Shown: positions 1 through 8,842, counted from the stretch's first letter. The stretch: 42,311 nucleotides of DNA from Planctomycetales bacterium (GCA_020426845.1 JAGQPF010000288.1:1-42311); one strand, 5' to 3'. Translations and numbers: made by a program. The notes: generated from the letters alone by a model not told the origin.

Positions 1-670
1 CTTCTTCGTCGAAGTCGCTTGTCGGCGCCACGTCGAAGTCCGTGGTCTCGTCCAGGTCTTCGGCTGCAATCGGCGGTGGCGCGGTTGGCTTGGTCGGTGC
101 CGGTTTGGGCGGCGCGGGCTTTTTAGCCGGCCGCGACCAATCGATGACCAGCTCGTCCCCGACAAACTCGGTACCGGTGTCGGAAGTGGTGGTCAGCTCT
201 TCAATGGTCTCATCCAGATCCTCTTCGTCGCAAGCCTCAGCAGCTGGCGCCTCTTCTTCCCAGCTGGTTTCTTCGTCGGCCAGCACATCGTCGACCTCGG
301 TTTCGTGGTCCGCGACCGCCGCGGCCTCGTCGACCTCGCTCTCGGCTGCCGGTTCCTCCGCCACATAGGCTGCTGGCGGCTCGGGGGCGGGCTCTGCCAC
401 GGGTTCGGGAGGGGCTTCCAGGCCGAACTCGGCCGCCAAATCACCCCAGCTCGAGCGTTTCGAGTCGACGTGTTTCTCTTGCTTGGGCATCTGGGGCAAC
501 AGCGATTCGGCGGGGGCCGGAGTCGGGACGGGCTCAGCAGCGGCTGGGGCTTCGACGACGGGCTCGGCTTCGGCGACCGCTTCGGGCTCTTCCGTAGCCG
601 GCGCCTCCGGGGGCGCCATGCCCAGGAGCTCTGCGAGTGACTTCCAATTGTCGGATTTGTTTTCGGTCAT
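1..670 (-). CDS. Acidic Ala/Pro/Glu-rich protein, 3' end missing
   Basis: A reading frame without a stop runs leftward from an ATG at 668-670 to the left edge (about 223 residues visible), so the C-terminus lies outside the window. The start reads MTENKSDNWKSLAELLG. A second stretch of the same kind, SSWGDLAAEFGLE, follows at about residue 72. Between and after them are long Pro/Ala/Glu tracts and acidic runs with scattered Trp. No signal peptide or membrane segment is visible. The two short 'W..LA..LG' segments may be repeated binding motifs on a disordered chain; that is inference. The gene is divergent from the arginine-degradation pair, with 151 bp between them. I do not recognise the family. 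The composition-driven frame is supported by codon bias and by the absence of a better frame on either strand. Confidence 0.7.
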   Translation of the reverse strand, partial: MTENKSDNWKSLAELLGMAPPEAPATEEPEAVAEAEPVVEAPAAAEPVPTPAPAESLLPQMPKQEKHVDSKRSSWGDLAAEFGLEAPPEPVAEPAPEPPAAYVAEEPAAESEVDEAAAVADHETEVDDVLADEETSWEEEAPAAEACDEEDLDETIEELTTTSDTGTEFVGDELVIDWSRPAKKPAPPKPAPTKPTAPPPIAAEDLDETTDFDVAPTSDFDEE

Positions 671-821
671 TTCAGTCTTGGCGGTTCCGGCGATTGCTCG
701 AGCACGCGCTGCCCGGGGCCGGGAAGTGGTATGATTCAAGGGGTGAAACGGTCGGTTATAACGCTCTGGGCCGACTTAGGGAAGTCGTTTCCACATCTGG
801 ATTTGTCGCGAGGAGGTTGGT

Positions 822-2102
822 TTGACTCACAATCCCCAGCAGGATGGTGGCGAACGTCGCGGGCCGGAGTCGGAAGTGGTGGAGGTCAGCGGGCACATCA
901 TCGATAGTCTGATCCTGCCCAAGATTCTCGACTGCATCACGGCGGCGGGAGGGCGTTTCGACATCGAGCAGATCGCGATCGGCCACGCTCGGCGAGACGC
1001 GAGTTACGCCAGAATTCGGGTTTCCGCCGACACGCGGGAGCTGCTCGATGAGATTCTGGGCACGATCCAGGACCACGGCGCCCGGGCGGTCGAAGAGTCG
1101 GACTGCCGGCTCGAAGCGGCCGACATGGACGGCGCATTCCCCGAGGGGTTTTACAGCTCCACCAACCAACGGACCGCGATCCGACATCAGGGGGCCTGGA
1201 TTGAGTGCCAAGACCAGGAGATGGATTGCGGCGTCGTGCTGCAAGCCGACTCCGCCTCCACCTGGACGGCGCGGTGCGTGGCGATGTCCGAGATTCGCCA
1301 TGGCGATTTGGTGGTGCTCGGGCATATGGGAGTCCGCGTGTACCCCACCGAACGAGAGAGCGAGCAGCGCCAGTCGTTCGAGTTTATGAACAGCGCGGTT
1401 TCCACCGAGAAGCCGAAGGGAGTGGCGATTCGCCAAGTCGCGCGGCAGCTGCACGATCTCCGCGAACGCGGCGGTCGGGCGTTGATCGTGGGCGGGCCGG
1501 CCATCATCCATACCGGCAGCGGCCCCCATCTCTGTCAGCTGCTGGAGCGAGGTTACTTTCAACTGCTGTTCGCCGGCAACGCCCTGGCCACCCACGACAT
1601 CGAGCAGTCCATGTTCGGCACCAGTCTCGGCGTGCATCTGGCGTCCGGCGACTTGGTCGACGCGGGCCATGAGCATCACCTGCGAGCGATTAATCGCGTC
1701 CGCCGCGCAGGCAGCATTCGCGGGGCGGTCGAGCGCGGCTGGATTACAGGCGGCGTGATGCACAGCTGCGTGATGAACGGGATCGACTTCGTGCTGGCCG
1801 GCAGCATTCGCGACGACGGGCCACTGCCCGATGTGATCACCGACGCGCTGGAGGCGCAGCGCGTGATGCGGCAGAAGGTGCACGGCCTGGACTTCTGCCT
1901 GATGATCGCAACCACGTTGCACTCGGTCGCGGTAGGGAACCTGTTGCCGGCCTGGGTCAAGGTCGTCTGCGTCGACATCAACCCGTCGACCGTGATCAAG
2001 CTCAGCGATCGCGGCTCGTTTCAAACGGTGGGGCTGGTCACGGACGTTGAGCCGTTTTTGCGGGCCTTGGTCCAAGAGCTCGAACGACTGGAGAGCGAAT
2101 GA
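822..2102 (+). CDS. TIGR00300-family ornithine cyclodeaminase (LOR/SDH-like)
   Basis: The 426-residue protein matches the TIGR00300/LOR-SDH family. Members include the archaeal ornithine cyclodeaminase and the C-terminal half of cyanobacterial AgrE/ArgZ. The expected reaction is NAD-dependent conversion of ornithine to proline and ammonia in the cytosol. Visible signatures are the conserved N-terminal domain (HIIDSLILPKILD, about residues 26-38), a Gly-rich segment GGPAIIHTGSG near residue 225, the block FAGNALATHDIEQSMFGTSLG near 250-270, and GGVMHSCV near 310. The start is a TTG at 822 preceded by a full AGGAGG (811-816) five bases upstream; no in-frame ATG is as well placed. The stop overlaps the start of the next gene by 4 bp (ATGA), so the two are almost certainly co-translated. 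Family assignment is confident; the substrate is inferred from the family and the neighbour. Confidence 0.85.
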   Translation: MTHNPQQDGGERRGPESEVVEVSGHIIDSLILPKILDCITAAGGRFDIEQIAIGHARRDASYARIRVSADTRELLDEILGTIQDHGARAVEESDCRLEAADMDGAFPEGFYSSTNQRTAIRHQGAWIECQDQEMDCGVVLQADSASTWTARCVAMSEIRHGDLVVLGHMGVRVYPTERESEQRQSFEFMNSAVSTEKPKGVAIRQVARQLHDLRERGGRALIVGGPAIIHTGSGPHLCQLLERGYFQLLFAGNALATHDIEQSMFGTSLGVHLASGDLVDAGHEHHLRAINRVRRAGSIRGAVERGWITGGVMHSCVMNGIDFVLAGSIRDDGPLPDVITDALEAQRVMRQKVHGLDFCLMIATTLHSVAVGNLLPAWVKVVCVDINPSTVIKLSDRGSFQTVGLVTDVEPFLRALVQELERLESE

Positions 2103-2953
2103 GCCTCAGCAACATCGACACGCCGGCGCCCCGCATCATGATGTGTCCGCCGGACCATTACGGCATCGAGTACGAGATCAACGCCTGGATGAGCACCTTG
2201 CGGCAGGCGGACAATGCGCTGGCCGTCGCCCAGTGGGGGCAGCTCCGCGACGTGCTGGAGCACTGCGGCGCCGAGGTGCTGTTGCAGCCGCCGGTGAAGG
2301 GGCTGCCGGACTTGGTGTTCACCGCCAACGCCGCGCTGATCTACCACGACCGCGCGGTGCTCAGCCGTTTTCGCCATCCCCAGCGACAGGGTGAGCAGCT
2401 GCACGATCGCCAGTGGCTCGAGGAGCAGGGCTTCCGAGTCGAGGAGCTGCCCGACGGCATGCACTTCGAGGGCGCCGGCGACGCGTTGTTCTGTGGTGAC
2501 ACGTTGTTGTCAGGCTATCGGATGCGCAGCGACGCCGCCGCGATGCAAGAGGTGGGCCGTCGGCTCAACCATCGCGTGATTCCGCTCGAGCTCGCCGACC
2601 CCTATTACTATCACCTCGACACCTGCCTCTGCCCGCTGGCGCCCGGCCGCGCTATCTACTTTCCCGGCGCCTTTGACGACTACGGACGGCGAGTGCTGCA
2701 GGATGTGGTGAAGGAGCTGATCGAAGTCGGCGAGGACGAGGCCCGCTCGTTTGCCTGCAATGCGGTGGTCGTCGGCAAGCACGTGGTCACCAACGTCGGC
2801 TGCCCGCGGTTGCATCAGGACCTGCGTTCCGCCGGATTCACCCCGCACGAGACGCCGCTCAGCGAATTTGTGAAGTCGGGCGGCAGCGCGAAGTGTCTCA
2901 CCCTGCGGCTGGACGGCGAGGAGGCGGCTTCCTGGAAGTACGCCATGGTTTAG
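2099..2953 (+). CDS. Amidinotransferase-fold arginine dihydrolase-like enzyme
   Basis: This 284-residue protein has the guanidino-group-modifying (DDAH/amidinotransferase) alpha/beta-propeller fold. Key features are MMCPPDHYGIEYEIN near the N-terminus, FTANAALI near residue 80, EGAGDALF with the acidic pair near 122-128, YYYHLDTC with candidate catalytic His172, and GGSAKCLTL with candidate nucleophile Cys266. This arrangement and length match the N-terminal domain of cyanobacterial ArgZ/AgrE, which splits arginine into ornithine, CO2 and ammonia. The start ATG overlaps the upstream stop by 4 bp and has GGAGAG in front of it. The preceding gene encodes the ornithine-consuming partner, which favours an arginine-to-ornithine activity over dimethylarginine hydrolysis. 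A plain arginine deiminase (citrulline-forming) cannot be excluded from sequence alone. Confidence 0.83.
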   Translation: MSLSNIDTPAPRIMMCPPDHYGIEYEINAWMSTLRQADNALAVAQWGQLRDVLEHCGAEVLLQPPVKGLPDLVFTANAALIYHDRAVLSRFRHPQRQGEQLHDRQWLEEQGFRVEELPDGMHFEGAGDALFCGDTLLSGYRMRSDAAAMQEVGRRLNHRVIPLELADPYYYHLDTCLCPLAPGRAIYFPGAFDDYGRRVLQDVVKELIEVGEDEARSFACNAVVVGKHVVTNVGCPRLHQDLRSAGFTPHETPLSEFVKSGGSAKCLTLRLDGEEAASWKYAMV

Positions 2954-3160
2954 GGAACCGTTGAATCCACAGGGTGCTTCGAAGCACGGGCCCGAATCCC
3001 TACAACTTGCCTGCATTGCCGCGTTTGGCGATTCCGAGCCTCCGGAGCGACCGCTGCAACCGGCAGGCAGCCGAGATTTCGCTGTTCTCCAGCCGCCAAG
3101 CCCGATAAAATCGAAACGTTCGCTGCTTCCCTCATTTCGCTTCCGCCGCGGATCCCGAAC

Positions 3161-3931
3161 ATGTTCAAGCCAACCACTGTTGCCGTCTTATTTCTCGGTC
3201 TTGCTGCCTGCGCGTCCTGGGCAACGGCTCAGCAAATCGGCGGTGGCGGCGCCACGGGTGGGGCGAACGCGGGTGGAGCGGGCGGCTCGACTCTCAACCG
3301 GACAGTGGGGCTCTCACAATCGGGCACGGTTAGCTCCGAGGGCGCGATTGCTCGCCAACAAGAGGTGTTCGTCGGCTCCAACACATCGCACATTCTCAGC
3401 GTCTCCGGATTGCAGAACGGATCGGCGGGTGGCGTCGGCAGCCTAGGTGGTGGGTTGGGTGGCTTCGGCGGCGGAGTGCCCGGCTTCGGCGGCAGCAGCG
3501 GCAACCTGTCCCGCGGCGGCATCAGCTCCGGTGGACTCGGCGGCCTTGGCGGTGGCTTGGGCGGGCTCGGTGGCATTGGGGGGATCGGTGGCATTGGCGG
3601 CATCGGTGGCATCGGCGGCTTCGGGTTCAACAATCAGCAGAACCAAAATCAGATGCAAAACCAAACGCCGCTTCGTCCCAAGCTGAATGTCGCCATCGAC
3701 GTTCGGCCCCGCGCGCCACGCGTGGTTGCTCGAGGGTTCTCCCGACGCATGGCTCGAACTCCCGTCATCAACGAGCTGGAAACAATCCAGGCGAGCTTGA
3801 CGGCGGAAGGTGTGCTGGTGCTGACGGGCCAGGTCCCAACCCAGCGGGAGAAGGACCTTGTGGAACGTATGGCCCAGCTTGAGCCTGGTATTGTGGCGGT
3901 ACAAAACGAGCTTGTCGTTGCTGGGACGTAG
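3161..3931 (+). CDS. Exported Gly-rich protein with C-terminal BON domain
   Basis: The 256-residue protein starts with a signal sequence (MFKPTTVAVLFLGLAAC, then ATAQQ). The LAAC could be a lipobox, so it is either a lipoprotein cut before Cys17 or a secreted protein cut after ATA. Residues about 85-165 are a Gly-rich, low-complexity linker ending in GIGGIGGIG repeats, followed by an Asn/Gln patch. The last 55 residues (INELETIQASLTAEGVLVLTG to the end) look like a BON domain, a phospholipid- or envelope-associated alpha/beta module. It probably acts at the outer membrane or cell surface. The next gene is convergent and their 3' ends overlap by 164 bp, placing the whole BON-coding segment opposite the tail of the neighbour. 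Confidence 0.78.
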   Translation: MFKPTTVAVLFLGLAACASWATAQQIGGGGATGGANAGGAGGSTLNRTVGLSQSGTVSSEGAIARQQEVFVGSNTSHILSVSGLQNGSAGGVGSLGGGLGGFGGGVPGFGGSSGNLSRGGISSGGLGGLGGGLGGLGGIGGIGGIGGIGGIGGFGFNNQQNQNQMQNQTPLRPKLNVAIDVRPRAPRVVARGFSRRMARTPVINELETIQASLTAEGVLVLTGQVPTQREKDLVERMAQLEPGIVAVQNELVVAGT

Positions 3932-5030
3932 GCCACTTGCGAGCTTGCCTCGCCGTCTCTTGCAGCCGTCCCGACATCGTGTTCCCGGCGGGGTTCACCG
4001 CGCCGAATGACGCCCCCGTCCCCGTGGGAGCTCCCACACCCTGCGGCGTCGGAGCCGGATTCATAGCGGGGAAGTTCATCCCCATCTGCGTTTGCGCAAC
4101 CTGATCGGGGCGTTGGACGTTGCGGCCGGGAAAGAGCGTGTCCTGCGTGGGCCGTTGGAGCGAGGCCGCGCCCCCGAAGCGATTAACGATCGGGCTTGGC
4201 GGGATGATCGGCTGAGTCACGGCGGGCGCCGCCGATGGCGTTTGAGGTGTCGGGGAAACGGTTCGCAATTGCCGCGCCGCGCCGTTCGGCAGGTCGATCG
4301 TTGTCGTTCGCATTCGCTCGCGCTGGTTCGTCAACGCTTGCCGCGCGGGGGTGTCGGCGGGAGTGCCCGCGACCGGCGTGTACGAAACGGGTGTGACTTG
4401 TGGCGGCAAACCGGGCACCGGCGGCTGAGCATTCTGATTTTGCCCCGTTTGGGCGGGGCCTCCACCCAGCGGAACGATTTGCTCGTCGCGCGGCGCACCT
4501 TCCGGCTTGGGGCCGTGCAGCACCGCCGACGTCTCCTTGCCCATCACGTGATGTCCGGTGACCGAGGTGAAAATCGGAATCACCTGCAAGCGTTTCAGCG
4601 GGCTACCCTGAGTGTCCCACGGGATCCAAACGTTGTAGGACGCGCCCAAGTTCGACTCGCTGTACTTCTTGGAAAACTGTTCCGGCGTGAATCCGTAACG
4701 GCGGTTGGGCACCTTGCTTTCCTTGTGCTCCTGCAACTCCTCGTCATACACGTAGACGACCAATTGCCCTTCAACGGGGACGGTCTTGTTCTGGTTGTTG
4801 TAGAAGTAGATGCGTCCGCCCAGGCCGCGCGTGGCGGGTTTTCCGGGAGTGGAGAGCACATCCGGAGTCCAGATGACGACCATTCGCGATGGTTGGCCGT
4901 ATTTGCTCTCCTTGACCTGGCTCTTCTTCCAGGGCGCCTTCGGCATCTTCAGCTTCAATTCCGCCGCTGCTGGTCCGGCTAAGCCGACGGTCAACATCGC
5001 GATGGCAACAAGCGTCGAGGTAGATTTCAT
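3768..5030 (-). CDS. Exported Pro/Gln-rich planctomycete protein, unknown function
   Basis: The protein begins MKSTSTLVAIAMLTVGLAGPAAAE, a clear Sec signal peptide. The ATG at 5030 is preferred over the GTG codons just upstream because AGG at 5038-5040 is properly spaced from it. Residues about 25-175 look folded: a lysine-rich start, then VVIWTPDVL, GRIYFYNN, VEGQLVVYVYDEE and FTSVTGHHVMGKETS, with the feel of a beta-rich domain. The remainder, about 240 residues, is disordered Pro/Gln/Ala/Thr sequence. It lies 95 bp downstream of the long secretin gene on the same strand and may be co-transcribed with it, so a role as an exported partner of the secretin is possible but unproven. The last ~55 codons overlap the convergent BON gene. 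I do not recognise a named family. Confidence 0.72.
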   Translation of the reverse strand: MKSTSTLVAIAMLTVGLAGPAAAELKLKMPKAPWKKSQVKESKYGQPSRMVVIWTPDVLSTPGKPATRGLGGRIYFYNNQNKTVPVEGQLVVYVYDEELQEHKESKVPNRRYGFTPEQFSKKYSESNLGASYNVWIPWDTQGSPLKRLQVIPIFTSVTGHHVMGKETSAVLHGPKPEGAPRDEQIVPLGGGPAQTGQNQNAQPPVPGLPPQVTPVSYTPVAGTPADTPARQALTNQRERMRTTTIDLPNGAARQLRTVSPTPQTPSAAPAVTQPIIPPSPIVNRFGGAASLQRPTQDTLFPGRNVQRPDQVAQTQMGMNFPAMNPAPTPQGVGAPTGTGASFGAVNPAGNTMSGRLQETARQARKWPTSQQRQARFVPPQYQAQAGPYVPQGPSPAGLGPGPSAPAHLPPSSSPGLFPAR

Positions 5031-5052
5031 CACCACACCTTATAAGCATGAC

Positions 5053-5068
5053 GGGAATCGCAATTCCC
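5053..5068. other. Intercistronic hairpin between secretin and next gene
   Basis: GGGAAT - CGCA - ATTCCC forms a perfect 6-bp stem with a 4-base loop. It lies 58 bp past the secretin stop and 23 bp before the start of the next leftward gene. No T-tract follows on the leftward strand, so it looks more like an RNA-stability or attenuating hairpin than a strong terminator. Confidence 0.35.
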
Positions 5069-5125
5069 ACGCGCGGATTGGGCCTGCCGCTCGGAAGCGA
5101 TGGTTACATTCAAGGTGGCCGCTGA

Positions 5126-8100
5126 TCATTGCCCGACCGAATAGCCGGTGTTGGGCACGTAGGCGGCGCCAAATCCCGGGGCGGAAGTCATGCCCGCCGG
5201 ATATCCGGCTCCGCCGGGCGGTGGGCTGACGTGACTCGTCGTCGGACTGTAGGCAGTCGTCGGCGTCGAGGCTGCCGCCGGGGCCACCCCGTAGCGAACG
5301 CTGTAGTTCACCGGTGGATCACCCACGCGATAGGGCGACGTTGGATAGGGTGAAGTTGGAGTCGAGGTCGGATAGCGGTAGGAGGCGGGTGAGACGGGTT
5401 GGGACTCCATCGCCTGCGACCCTTGTGAGGCCTGGTGGACCGGCCCTGCGGCGCCGCCGGCGAGCCATGGGTTCGCAGGGGCGTAGGCCGCAGAAGCACC
5501 CGGTGCTACAGACGGCACCGCCGGCGCCCCAGTGGGATAGCCACCCTGCAACGGAGCGACTTGGACCGGTTGAGGCGTCACACGACCGGGGTCAGTCACC
5601 ATCGGAGCGGCCGCCGGAGCTTGTCGAGTCTGCTGGCCGGTCATGCCTGTTGGCGTCATCCATTGCCCGGGCATTCCCTGCCCCTCGTCGATCATCATCT
5701 CCGGAAGCATGTCCGCAGTCGGCTGCTCGTCGGGATAGATCATCGGCGAAGTGGCGGGACCCCAGAGGCCGTGGCCGCCGCTCAGCCCGACGTTTCCGTG
5801 CATTTCCACGATGTCGGCCAAGCACCAACTCATTCGCTCGCTCTCGCGCTGCTTCACCCACTCCAGGTCGTTCTCGTCGTCGACGATGTAGGGAGTCATG
5901 AAGATCAGCAACTCGGTGCGAGTCTCGTTCTCGGCGTCGAACCGGAACAGTCGTCCCAGCACCGGGATGTCCGACAGATACGGCACGCGTCGGCTTTGGA
6001 TCGAGCGGTCTTTGGTGATCAAGCCGGCGAACACAACTGTCTGGCCGCTGAACGCGCTGATTGTGGTCTGGGCCGTGGTCGTGTTGATCTGCGGCGAGTT
6101 GATCGGCACGCCGTTGGCGTTGATGGCGATCGGAATGCCGTCCTGCGGGTCGCCGACTTCGGAACGCTCGGCGTCGATCGTCATCACGACCAAGCCGTCC
6201 TCGTTGATCCGAGGCTGCAATCGCAGCAGCAAGCCGACATCCTCGTCCTGCGTGGTGTTCGAGGTCACGCCGTTGGTGATCGTCACATCGGTGATTCGCG
6301 GCACGCGGGCGCCGACCTGCACGAACGCGGGCTGGTTGTCCAACGTCATCACCTGCGGACGCGAAAGGATCTGCATCCGTCCTGCGTCCTGAAGCGCCCG
6401 AGCGAGAATGTTGATCGACTCGCTGGCCGCCGACAGCACCATGCCGCCGTAGTTCAGGTTCGAGCTTTGCCGCAGCAGGCCGAAATTGCTCAGTGCCTGG
6501 CCGGCAAGGGCGTTTCGCGTGGCCATCGACGCGGCGCTGCTGGAGTTGGGCAGGTTTTCGCCGGTGTTGTTAAAGTTGAAGCCGGTCACGGCAGTGTCCG
6601 CGGTGAACACGCTGCGGTCATACATCAGCGAGTCCTGCAACCCGAGCTCGACGCCGAACTCGAAGTCGTCGGTCAGCGCAACCTCGGCGATCACCACCTG
6701 GACCATCACCATCGGCTTCTTGAAGTCCAGGTCGCGGATCACTTTCAAGATGGACTCGAAGTACCGCGGCGTGGCCGACACGATCAACGCGTTGCTGACC
6801 AGTTCGGGCACCACAATCACCTCGCGCTCGATCTGCTCGAACGGGCTGACAGCGGAGATCTGGCCGGTCAGCTGGTTGATCTGCTGCTGTCGCAGCAGGA
6901 AGGTGTCGATGCTGTTGGCGACGTCGAGCGCCGGGGCGTGCTTCAGGCGATAGACGACCGTGCGGCGGCTCTCCACATCCTCTTCGTCGAGCCGCAGCAA
7001 CAGCACTTCGACGACATTCAGGTCGGAGGCCGAGCCCGAGGCGATGATGCTGTTGGTGCGAACGTCGACCGAGAAGTTCAATGGCACCAGCGAGCTGTCG
7101 CCGCCGGCGGTGGCGGTGCCGAAGTTGGCGCCGAGCTGAGTCAGCGCCTGGCCGGTGAAGCCCTGGCCAGCCGTCACCTGCAGGCCGAACAGCTGTTGCA
7201 GCATCTGCGTCAGCGCGGTGGCGTCGCCGTTTTGAATCTGAAACACTTTGATCTGCGCTGAAGCGTCGGGCAGCTGGTCCAACTGCCGAATCAGCTCGGC
7301 GATCAGCTCCATGCTCTTCGATGGAGCGCGGACCAACAACGCGTTTACGTTCGGGTCGGCGGTGATCGTCACGTCGGTGAGGATCCCCGCGCTGATCTGT
7401 TTATGTCCCGCAGCGTCGACGCCCACAATGGTGATCGCCGTTGAGGGCTTGGTGAGCTGCAACGATGTGCCGCCGCCCTGCTGTTGTTGCTGCTGGTTCG
7501 CCTGCGCGCCCAATCCGGTGATCGCTTCGAGCAGCACGGGGGCGAGGTCGGCGGCCAGCGCGTTGGACAGCCGGAAGACGCGAAGCTCCGTCGAGGCGCC
7601 CGTGTCGGGCACGTCGATCTGGTCGATCAGCGTTTTCAGCTCCGCCATGTCTCGCGGCGCCGCTTGGACAATCAAGGAATTGCTGCGGAAGTCGGAGACG
7701 ACACGGACTCGCGTGCCCAGATTGAGCCGCAGGCGGTCCTCGTCGATCGTGCCGGTTCCACCGCCTGTCCCCGGCAGTCGTGTGAAGAACTCGCGAATGG
7801 TGCGTTCGGCGTCCACCGACGAGATGTGCTTCAATTGAAACACCTTTAATTGCGTGGCGGGAGGCACCGGGACGTCCAACTTCACTAGCAGCTCCTTGAT
7901 GACGGCGATGCTGGCTTCGCTGCCGATTAGCAGCAGGGTGTTCGGCTTGTCCAATGCGGTGATGCTGAGCGGACCTTGGCGCGGACCGAAGACTTGGTCA
8001 TAGAGGCCCACGATCAATTCGGAGACCGCTTGGCTGGAGATGTGTTGCAGTGGCACCAGCTCAACCACCGGCTTTGCTTGTTCGGCGGTCTTGGCGATGT

Positions 8101-8842
8101 TGTCGATGATGCTGCGAATACGCTGCACATCACGCTGGCTGCCTTTGACCACGACAATGTTCAGTTCGGGGATGAACTGCAGCTGCACGTCGCCGATCGG
8201 TCGCAAGTCGTTTTCGTCGCCCTGCAACGGCGGGCCGCCCTGTGGATCGTCCGCGGGTTGTTGTGGGTTGACACCGGGCTGGCCGTTGACGGGAGGCTGT
8301 TCCAGCGGTTGGCCTGCCGGAGGCTGCATCACCACCGTGTTGGCCGCGCGCGACAGCGGCGCCAAGCCGACGGTGCCCAGTGACCGCGAGGCCGACTTGA
8401 GCAGGTCGACCGCCCGAGAAATGGTGGGGGCGGGCGCCTTGTGCATCGCCACGATGTCCGTGACACCGGTTCCCCGTGGGCTGTCCAAGGCCTGCACAAA
8501 GTTCGACCAGGATCCGTTCCAGACGTTTTGGGCGTCGAACATGACGTAGCCGTTGTTGCGATTGATTCGCATCACGGCCGTCTCCTGGTTGCCCAAGTTC
8601 GCCTTCACGTGACTAGTATTGTCTTGTGTCACGGAAACCGAAAGTCGAGTGCCCCAGTACTCGCGCAAACGCTGCTCGAGGTCCTGCCAGCGAATGTTTC
8701 GCAATTGGTGCGAACTTCCGCCAAGTGCGATCGGCTGGGTTTGGTATTGAGGCCCGGCAGGCTGCTGAGACAGCGCGGGCTGTGTCGCGGCGAGGATCGC
8801 GGCCAAGGGCGCGAGAGCCAAAAGAACTCGTGTTGTCTTCAT
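5126..8842 (-). CDS. Extended secretin (type II/III secretion GspD-like outer-membrane channel)
   Basis: This 1238-residue protein has a Sec signal (MKTTRVLLALAPLAAILAA, ending ALSQQ). A long array of Secretin_N (NolW-type) modules spans about residues 215-700, recognised by the recurring pattern 'VF.L.H..A......L.........N.LLV.........I..L...LD'. One half module and about five full ones can be counted. The pore-forming secretin domain covers about 705-990 (KPMVMVQVVIAEV, then RPQVMTLDNQPAFVQVG, then VPYLSDIPVLGRLF and ELLIFMTPYIV). A ~245-residue Pro/Gly/Ala/Tyr-rich tail follows. Typical GspD is 650-750 residues with N0-N3, so this channel has a much longer periplasmic stack and an added tail. 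No other type II secretion genes are adjacent. A divergent TolC-like gene starts about 600 bp away. Confidence 0.9.
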   Translation of the reverse strand: MKTTRVLLALAPLAAILAATQPALSQQPAGPQYQTQPIALGGSSHQLRNIRWQDLEQRLREYWGTRLSVSVTQDNTSHVKANLGNQETAVMRINRNNGYVMFDAQNVWNGSWSNFVQALDSPRGTGVTDIVAMHKAPAPTISRAVDLLKSASRSLGTVGLAPLSRAANTVVMQPPAGQPLEQPPVNGQPGVNPQQPADDPQGGPPLQGDENDLRPIGDVQLQFIPELNIVVVKGSQRDVQRIRSIIDNIAKTAEQAKPVVELVPLQHISSQAVSELIVGLYDQVFGPRQGPLSITALDKPNTLLLIGSEASIAVIKELLVKLDVPVPPATQLKVFQLKHISSVDAERTIREFFTRLPGTGGGTGTIDEDRLRLNLGTRVRVVSDFRSNSLIVQAAPRDMAELKTLIDQIDVPDTGASTELRVFRLSNALAADLAPVLLEAITGLGAQANQQQQQQGGGTSLQLTKPSTAITIVGVDAAGHKQISAGILTDVTITADPNVNALLVRAPSKSMELIAELIRQLDQLPDASAQIKVFQIQNGDATALTQMLQQLFGLQVTAGQGFTGQALTQLGANFGTATAGGDSSLVPLNFSVDVRTNSIIASGSASDLNVVEVLLLRLDEEDVESRRTVVYRLKHAPALDVANSIDTFLLRQQQINQLTGQISAVSPFEQIEREVIVVPELVSNALIVSATPRYFESILKVIRDLDFKKPMVMVQVVIAEVALTDDFEFGVELGLQDSLMYDRSVFTADTAVTGFNFNNTGENLPNSSSAASMATRNALAGQALSNFGLLRQSSNLNYGGMVLSAASESINILARALQDAGRMQILSRPQVMTLDNQPAFVQVGARVPRITDVTITNGVTSNTTQDEDVGLLLRLQPRINEDGLVVMTIDAERSEVGDPQDGIPIAINANGVPINSPQINTTTAQTTISAFSGQTVVFAGLITKDRSIQSRRVPYLSDIPVLGRLFRFDAENETRTELLIFMTPYIVDDENDLEWVKQRESERMSWCLADIVEMHGNVGLSGGHGLWGPATSPMIYPDEQPTADMLPEMMIDEGQGMPGQWMTPTGMTGQQTRQAPAAAPMVTDPGRVTPQPVQVAPLQGGYPTGAPAVPSVAPGASAAYAPANPWLAGGAAGPVHQASQGSQAMESQPVSPASYRYPTSTPTSPYPTSPYRVGDPPVNYSVRYGVAPAAASTPTTAYSPTTSHVSPPPGGAGYPAGMTSAPGFGAAYVPNTGYSVGQ
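5402..5441 (+). repeat. In-frame dispersed palindromic element, copy A
   Basis: The core TCCATCGC-N2-GCGACC-N-TTGTGAGGCC (5406-5432) recurs at 16845-16871 and, inverted, at 30296-30322. Over 40 bp this copy matches the 30287-30326 copy at 35 positions. Here it lies in the Pro/Ala-rich C-terminal tail of the secretin, where it reads HQASQGSQAMESQ. Confidence 0.7.

Noticed and set aside
822..2075. A long antisense open frame (439 codons, leftward) opposite the ornithine cyclodeaminase gene
   Set aside because: It has no family features and its length is explained by GC-rich codon bias; the rightward frame has the conserved enzyme.
4092..4982. A 296-codon rightward frame opposite the Pro/Gln-rich exported protein
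   Set aside because: It is Arg-rich with no motif; the leftward frame has a signal peptide and a ribosome site.
5435..7261. A 608-codon rightward frame opposite the secretin gene
   Set aside because: It is Arg/His/Asp-rich shadow sequence without motifs; the leftward frame encodes an unmistakable secretin.
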